Shown here: in pieces, positions 57,617-64,000 of the stretch | Position numbering within the stretch: the stretch's first letter is position 1 | Layout: the number at the start of each line of letters is the position of its first letter | Assembly (NCBI GenBank): GCA_964058845.1 | Contig: CAXKVR010000195.1 | Location: 186,001 to 250,000, forward strand | Length of the DNA: 64,000 nt | Reading direction: 5' to 3' | DNA from: Carex sylvatica | Taxonomy: Eukaryota > Streptophyta > Magnoliopsida > Poales > Cyperaceae | Made by a program: the position numbers and the translations under genes | The notes under the pieces: generated by a model | Told to the model about the DNA's origin: nothing | The model's input: the letters and a program-made list of their open reading frames with translations, nothing else | Database searches by the model: none

Positions 57617-58640
57617 AATTTCCCCAAGCTGAAATCTTGCTTGTCCTCAAGCAAAAATTCTAACTTAGGTATCGGGCTGGATTTGGACTACCTAAATGCA
57701 AATTAAATTCCTAAATGCAAAAAATTTACATGAGCTTACTATTGTTAAGAACCGCAAGAATCATTTTAGATGACAATTTGGACTTTTCTTGATCAATTAT
57801 AATTCACCTCACAATTTGACTAATCAAACTTCATATTCTGAAATGCTTTAATATTTGCAAAAAACTAATTACTTGAATTGATCAATATTTCATTCTTACA
57901 TTGAAATTATGTCCTCGTTTGTGTATTTTTCCTTTTTCGCCCCCCAAGCTTGAAACAAGCTTGTGTTAGAAAGTCACAGACTTCGTGTGTTGATATATGC
58001 AAAAGTTTTTGAGATTTTCTCGAGCTCAAAGGTATCCCGTAGGATTGTGCCAGTACTCTTATTTTCTCCATCTTTTCATTTGTTTCCCTCTATTTTTCAT
58101 AACCTCGTAAAACATCTTGACAAATTTATAATCTCAAGCAATTAAGTTCAAAATCACAAATTCTAATCAAGGTCAAGTAAAAATCAAGGTTATAAATCCT
58201 AAAAAGTATGAAAGTAAATATGACCTTAAATTCACACAAGAAAAGATAAATAGAAGAAAACATAAGAAACTAACCGACATGGAGTGAGGGGTGAAGCGGG
58301 GGTGCCTCACTGGAAGGTGGAAGGTGAAAGGTGGTCAGGGTGCATGGACTGTGTTGAGGGTTGTACGATCCGTGTGAAGAGGCGGTCGAGCAGGAACAAT
58401 TGGTTCTGGAGGATGGAGGAGCTGTACGGTCCGTGTGCGTATCTGTACAGCCTGTGTCGGACAATGATCCTCTGCTCCTTAGATGGTAATCGCTCGTGGA
58501 ACGTGGAGCAATTTCCAGCTTGTTACTGTGGTGAGAGAAAAAAAAGAAAAAAAAGAAAGATACAAGTTAAAATCTAGAATTGATCAAAATAAGCAAAATC
58601 CAAAAATTTTGAAGCCATCCTGGCAACGGCACTAAAAACT

Positions 58641-58865
58641 TGTTACACCAAAAGTATATAACAAAGTTTCAGTATAGCAAGCTAGACCTTTCAACCTTGA
58701 TTACACTTTCGACTCAGATTGCAAGTGTACAATCCTAATCGCATAGTATTATCAGGTATCGATCCACAGAGATGGTTGAAACTTAACTGGACTTTACTTA
58801 GATTAAATAAACTCTAAAAGTTATGCAAAAAGTGGTTTTGGGTTTTTAAACAAATAAATAACAAT
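58641..58865 (-). repeat. 5' LTR of element H, interrupted
   Basis: It aligns with 56112-56340 and ends abruptly at ACAAT, where a plus-orientation LTR (TGATATC) begins. ACAAT (58861-58865) is the expected left TSD of that insertion. Confidence 0.85.
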
Positions 58866-59777
58866 TGATATCTCGCAAACCTATCTATATTCCGACCTGT
58901 ATTTTGTACCCAAACCTGTGTTTAAATCATTTAATCAGTCGTATTTCATTGAAATATCTATAGAATGTGGTACTGCTGCAAGTTTGTTCTTATTTTGCAG
59001 GAATGAGATGAAATCGAGGAGAATCTGGAATTTGAGAAGTATCTACACGACATGTGTACCACCTTGTGCGGGTCGTATCAACCTCTACTCGACCACAGAC
59101 ACGACTGTTGACTTGACTCCAGAAGAGACACAGGCATACAGCCCATACAGGATTTTATACGGGTCGTATCAGACAAATCCGAAAATAGATCCAGAAATTA
59201 GAAACAAGACCAATTGAAGGAAGGTCGGCCAGAAAAGCATATAAGCGAGATTTCTTGCACCAGAGAGGTCATTCTGGAGCAGAGAAGCATTTCTAGGATT
59301 TTAGATTGGTGGTTATTGCTTGGAGACGAAGTTGAGAAGTAAAAGACACGAGTTTTATTGTGGATCTTCTTTATACTTCGAGTTTTAGAATGAATTCTTA
59401 TTCCTTTATCTTTGTTATCTATTTTAGTACTATGTTTGAGTAGTTTTATTTGTTTCTAGGATTAAGATGTAATCAAATGTTTTGTTTTGCATCTAGTTAT
59501 TGGATTTTAGCGTTGAAATTTGTGTTTACTTGATTGTGTTTGATTTTAATTGCTTAGTTTGAATTGTTTGATTTTTATTAGTTTTACCATTAGATGCATT
59601 ATCACATCTAAAAGGTACTGCGTCCATTACCATCTCTTAACCAAACTAAATACATGTGGTAGGATTAGTGATCTGAAAGGTGAAACCAACTAGTAGCCGA
59701 AAGGTGAACATTTTCTCTTATCGACGGATAAGAGGTTATCTTTAGTATACCAAACAAGTAACTAGGTAACTCGGACC

Positions 59778-62258
59778 TGTGACATTATGAATTTTATATA
59801 TAACAAATAAAATATTTACATAAGGGCCTATTTGTAAAAAAAAATTTAAAGTTGTTAATAACTAAAAGTTGGAGGGTTATTTTGCAAATTTCCAATTATT
59901 AAACAAATTCCTTTCTTCTTCTTCTTTCATTTCATTTTCCACCGAAAAAAAATTGAGAGGGTTAGGGTTGGCCGAACCAAAAAGGGAAAGAGAGAGAGAG
60001 AGAAATCGAGCGCGGAAACTGATCGAACTTGTCGGAAAATCGAGATTCGAGCTGAATTGACGATCCTTGATCGATTCTAAAGCTTCAATTTGGTATATTT
60101 TTCTCCCTTGCAATTCTTTTGAAAACCCTAATTTATTCGATTTGTCGTGATTTCGGTTAAAATTCGTAATTAGGGTTTCAGTAATCGAGTGCTAGCTCGA
60201 TTAGTTGTTAATTTGTGATAATTGATATGATTTGTCTTCCTTTTCTCTTGGAAACCCTAATTCAATTGATTGGTTATATTTTTGGTGAAATTCGAATTCG
60301 AATTTGATTTGAAACGTTATAACTCGATAATCGGATTGATTTGCTTGTGGAATTTGGAATTGAATTAGGGTTTGGTAATGGTGTTAATTATCGATGATTC
60401 TAGCTATGTAGATACCTTTGAATTTGATAACCGTAACAATATATGTTAACCAATCGAACCCCGATCGAAAAGAATCGAAAACTAAACCGAAAACCTGAAA
60501 TTTGTGCAATGTTGCGGGCTGCAAGGAGAAAAGGTACTTAACCAAATTGGAAGTGTGTTGAGCAGTGAGGGTTGCGGGCCGTAAGCCAATTGTTGCGGGC
60601 CGCAAGCCAAGCAGGTCTCCCGAAGTGCTCTCGGACTTTTCGGGTGTCATTTGGTTGCGGGCCGCAAGGATCATGACTTCGGGCCGCAAGAGGTGAGGAA
60701 AAGAATTCGGGTGCTCAGCTGGGAGCTTTGCTGGCCGCAGCAAATTGGCCTCGGGCCGTAATACAAAATGCAGAATGCCCTACTTGATCCTTGTGTCCAT
60801 TTAAACCCTAATTTCCTTGAACTTAAGTATGAACCTATATAAATAAGACCCGAATACCAACCCTAGACCGTGTTAACTTGAATTAACTCGAGTTAACTTA
60901 TCAGATATTAATCGAACGTGTTAATCGAATCAATGTATGCAATAGGTGGTAATCATACGAGACAAAGGATTTCTGGGTCGTTCGAGACGCCTGAGCCTTA
61001 GTCGAGCGCGCTATTACTCAGGTGCGGGGTTTCTGGACTTGTCTGATATTTTATATTCAGAAATTAAACTGTGTTTCGATTCATATGCATTGCATTGCCC
61101 AAATAAAGTAAAACTCGAATTGTTTTATCTGATTGATTTGCATGCTGGTATGGTTATTATTTGTGTTGATCTGAATGATCTGATTTTGGAATTAAAGTCA
61201 CCATGCTTTATATCACCATCAGTTGGTGGATATGGTATTATTGTCATCCACCGTGATGATGTCACCCAGGGGGTGAATCCGGATTTGTCAAAGTCTATGC
61301 ATGGACTATTGACGCCCAGTGTTCTAAAGCTTTAGATCTTCTGGCCCTCGGCAGTTCCCAGTACCGGTTGGGACGAGGGGTAAGTGACTTTGTATTATGA
61401 TTTTGGTTATGGGTGACTGTGTATCGGAGGCATTATCCAGGGGGTAATGCGTTTGGATGGTCAATTGGATTTATATGGATTTTTCGGATATGAATTGGAA
61501 CCAGACTTTTAATTAAACAGTTAAGCCTGTAACTACAGATGAGTGTCATGAGAAAAGGTTTTACCTGGCGCAGCCGTCTGTAGGTGTCTGTAACCCTACA
61601 GATGAGTGGGAACGAATTGGGGTCCAGTTTGGTGGAACATCTGTAGTTACTACCAGATATTCTGAAATCGAGTTAAACCAAATATTGTGTGCTTGAATTT
61701 CATCTTGGCAATTCCTGAATTGTGATTTCATTTGGATAAATGTTGTCGGGTTTGTGCATTCATGTTTATATATGTTATAAACTGATCTGAGCTTTATTTG
61801 TGTTTTATTTTTGAATATAATCTGTGATTGCAAGTCCAGGAACGATTTGTGGCAATCTATCGCACTGAGAATTCAATTCTCACCCCCTCTTTTGGGTTAA
61901 TTTTTCAGGTTCCGGTTCAGCGGATCCGAGAGAGACACGAGGTCGGTAGGCCTGGTTTCACCGCTGCTTAGCTTGTCTGGTATTGTGACTAGAGACATGT
62001 ATATATTTATGTTTTGATTGTATATATATATATGTATTCTCTATGTCATTTTGGGATGCGTATCCATCGAGATACGGGTTTTGTATGATATTACCTGACT
62101 AGTTGGGATTTGTGAACTGTTTTTCTTAGTTATTTGTTTATTTTGTTTGGTTGTGTTTTACTTTCTATTATCTCGTAATTGCCTTGTAGGCATACGGGCA
62201 ACCGTATGTCTACGGCAGGAGGCACCTGTCGCGCCTCGTGGGGCCGCGGGGTGTGACA
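59778..62258 (+). mobile_element. Solo LTR J, 2.48 kb, gypsy (chromovirus-like), TSD GGACC
   Basis: It begins TGTGACATTATG, ends GGGGTGTGACA, and is flanked by GGACC at 59773-59777 and 62259-62263. G1 shows the empty site 'actcgaaccaatatacg'. It is one LTR without an interior: no PBS, PPT or coding motif. The TATA box CTATATAAATA is at 60835-60845, and an array of TTGCGGGCCGCAAG palindromes at 60511-60761 lies just upstream. The long LTR and the GGGTGTGACA end suggest a Tekay/Del-type chromovirus; this is inferred. Solo LTRs arise by recombination between the two LTRs of an element. Confidence 0.88.
60511..60845 (+). promoter_or_regulatory. GCGGGCCGC palindrome array and TATA box in LTR J
   Basis: TTGCGGGCCGCAAG and close variants occur at about 60511, 60571, 60592, 60653, 60678, 60731 and 60748. 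The TATA box follows at 60835. The array is GC-rich in an AT-rich LTR and rich in CpG. A role as LTR enhancer or as a methylation target is inferred. Confidence 0.5.
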
Positions 62259-62438
62259 GGACCAATATACGAAAGTTGAAGTTTAGAGCCCAAAGAGGGT
62301 AGATATTGCAATTCCATACCAAGTTAATGAACCAACATACGACAGTTGAGGTTTAGAAACATTAGGTCTGGTCAGTTGAACCCTACACAAAGGAACCACG
62401 CAAAGAAACAGTAACTAGTGCATTAACTTGAAGTCCAC

Positions 62439-63889
62439 TGTTCGCACAGAATATATGCTACAAAGTTTCAGTATAGCAAGCTATACTTTTTAAACCTTTG
62501 TTATACTCTGTCAATTCAGATAGCAAGTGTACTATCTTATCGTTGAGTATGCTCAGGTATCGATCCACAGGGACGGAAGAAAAAAAAACTGGACTTATCC
62601 TAAAAGCACTTAAGATTCTAGAAGTGAGAGAGATTTGTTTGGGTTTAGTTCTAACAATTCTACTGATTTATGACAAGTTTAAAAGACAATAAAAGATAAT
62701 TAAAGTTATTTTCAATTGATAAAAAGGGCGTTTCCAGGGTTCAGATTTCATTTATGTTCAGCCTCAAGGCATACGGCCCGTACAGATTCCCGTACGGTCC
62801 GTATGGGACCTCAAGTTGATGCTGCAGCTACTGTTTTCTATGTTGATACTATGTTTAGGGTTTCTTTCGACCAGATCTAGATACCTAATCTCAACTTTCG
62901 CATTTTGGCCTAATACCCGATTACCGGACTCAAATATTTCCCTCTTAGATGCGTTAAACCTCAACTTTCGCATTTTGGCCTAATTTATCTAAGTTACTTG
63001 TTAGTTTACTAAAAGTATCCAAGAGCTTTCACCTCAAGGAAAGTTTCGCCTTTCGGGTACTCCTTGGTTTTACCCTACTTCATATACTTTATTCGGTTGG
63101 AATAAATGTCATAGACTTGGCTCCTAACACTTAGATGTGCGCATTCATCTAACGGGATGACTAATCAATTCAAGCAAGCACAAATAAAGCAATAGAAATA
63201 CTACACAACAAAGTAAAAACAAAGCATTCAACACAAGATCCAAGTAGTATACAAACAAAACAAACTAGAAACTACATCTTACCCCTAGAAACAAAGTAAA
63301 TTAGCTACTCATGTTCACGAGATAACACAAATAACAAGAAATAAAAGAGTTCATGATAAAAACAGTGAAAAATCCGAAGATCTGTTTCAAACTCTCGTTC
63401 TTCCCTTTTCTTCTCCTTTTCCTCCTCTCCAAGCAACCTAGAAAGATAAAATGGATAGTTATTGATTGATTCCCTCCTTATTTATTCTCTTTCCTGCTGT
63501 GGAATATCTCCTTTAATGCCCCAGATCACGCCTCCAGGGGTTTTCTTTCCGGCCCCTCAAATCATGCTCAATTCAGATTCCAGCTGGATTTTCCGAATCA
63601 GCGTTGTACGGTCCGTATGCCTGGGCTTTGACTTGGAGACTTTGTGCCTCTGTTGTGGATCCTTCCGTGTGGTTGGGCAGATCTTGTACGGTCTGTATAG
63701 AATGTCATACGGACCGTATGAAAAGTAGTCAGATGCAGTTTTTCCCCCTTTTTCCTGCAAAATACCAAACAAAGCATAGCAGTACCACATTTCATCGAAA
63801 TACAAGTAAAAAGTCCACATTCATAGGCTTTAAAGCACAGGTTTCAGTGTAAATTAGGGCCATAGTTTAGATATAATATGGAGATATCA
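62439..63889 (-). mobile_element. Solo LTR K (Athila-like), minus orientation, TSD TCCAC
   Basis: It begins TGTTCGCACAGAATATATG and ends GGAGATATCA (the complement of the TGATATC start). It is flanked by TCCAC at 62434-62438 and 63890-63894. It belongs to the same family as G and H but is clearly diverged. TACGGTCCGTATG palindromes occur at 62770-62805 and 63605-63720. No interior is present. Confidence 0.92.
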
Positions 63890-64000
63890 TCCACACAATC
63901 CGTGTACAACAGTATACGACCTGTGTAACCTGATACGACCCGTGTAGGAAACTACACGGTCCGTGTCAGGGACTGAGAGGCAGAACTGAGATAAGTATGA

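Larger units (their letters stand above)
56112..58865 (-). mobile_element. Athila-like non-autonomous element H (LARD-like), minus strand
   Basis: The 3' LTR is 56112-57616. The interior, 57617-58640, is 1.0 kb with a PPT-like AGCTTGGGGAAATT next to the 3' LTR (57617-57630) and a PBS-like GTGCCGTTGCCAGGA at the other end (58616-58632). The 5' LTR starts at 58641 and is cut at 58865 by LTR G2. No coding motif is found in the interior; short frames there read TACGGTCCGTGT-type repeats. It is a large-LTR, non-coding derivative that must rely on enzymes of related elements. Confidence 0.8.
58866..64000 (+). repeat. Athila-like LTR G2, plus orientation, carrying two nested solo LTRs
   Basis: LTR parts: 58866-59777, 62264-62438 and 63895-64000 (continuing beyond the window). 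It is collinear with LTR G1: TGATATCTCGC start, CATATAAGCG TATA region near 59240, and the 'agtagccgaaaggtgaaca' and 'agtccac...cgacccgtgtac' segments. It is interrupted by J (59778-62258) and K (62439-63889), each with an exact TSD. Confidence 0.9.

Noticed and set aside
58284..58577. Frames on both strands in the interior of element H
   Set aside because: They read ACGG/CCGT-type repeats, have no domain, and overlap each other.

Overview
The window is AT-rich nuclear DNA of a flowering plant, probably a eudicot. The evidence is GT-AG introns, a plant-specific chloroplast-type gene, telo-box and CT-rich 5' leaders, and a dense load of plant LTR retrotransposons (copia/SIRE-like, gypsy Tat/Ogre-like, gypsy Athila-like), MITEs and Mutator-like relics. 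Only one complete host gene is supported: a ten-exon gene at 12499-17153 encoding a plastid-type protein with a membrane segment, SLH-like repeats and a long coiled coil.

Layout. 1-1581 is the end of a Tat-type LTR. 2844-3228 is a foldback MITE with a target-site duplication (TSD). 4090-9690 is a decayed Mutator-like transposase on the minus strand, split by a gag-only copia element (5273-9557) with both LTRs, a PBS and a TSD. 10229-11090 is a MITE cluster. 12499-17153 is the intact gene; its last intron holds telomere repeats, a scrambled copy of its own exon and a MITE. 17800-27000 is gene-poor but carries short host-gene relics: LSD1-type zinc fingers, an RNase H fragment and one DNA primase exon. 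27000-31700 holds a foldback element, a tRNA-derived SINE-like unit, a broken Ulp1-protease gene on the minus strand and a copia LTR fragment.

31699-43198 is a minus-strand Tat/Ogre-like retroelement with a ~4 kb LTR, PBS, decayed gag, a reading frame in which two PHD-like zinc fingers follow the pre-protease segment, a remnant resembling an integrase C-terminus, a further ORF with one stop codon, and a 348-bp tandem array. No reverse transcriptase is visible. 43203-52763 holds two more copia derivatives, a ~105-bp tandem array and a nest of four foldback MITEs.

52313-64000 is a stack of Athila-like LTRs inserted into one another in both orientations. Exact TSDs give the order of several insertions, and one truncated element is flanked by a 1,089-bp direct duplication. 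The most unusual items are the PHD-like fingers in the Tat-like element, the 1.09-kb duplication around the insertion, and the family-specific palindromic arrays just upstream of the TATA box in several unrelated LTRs.
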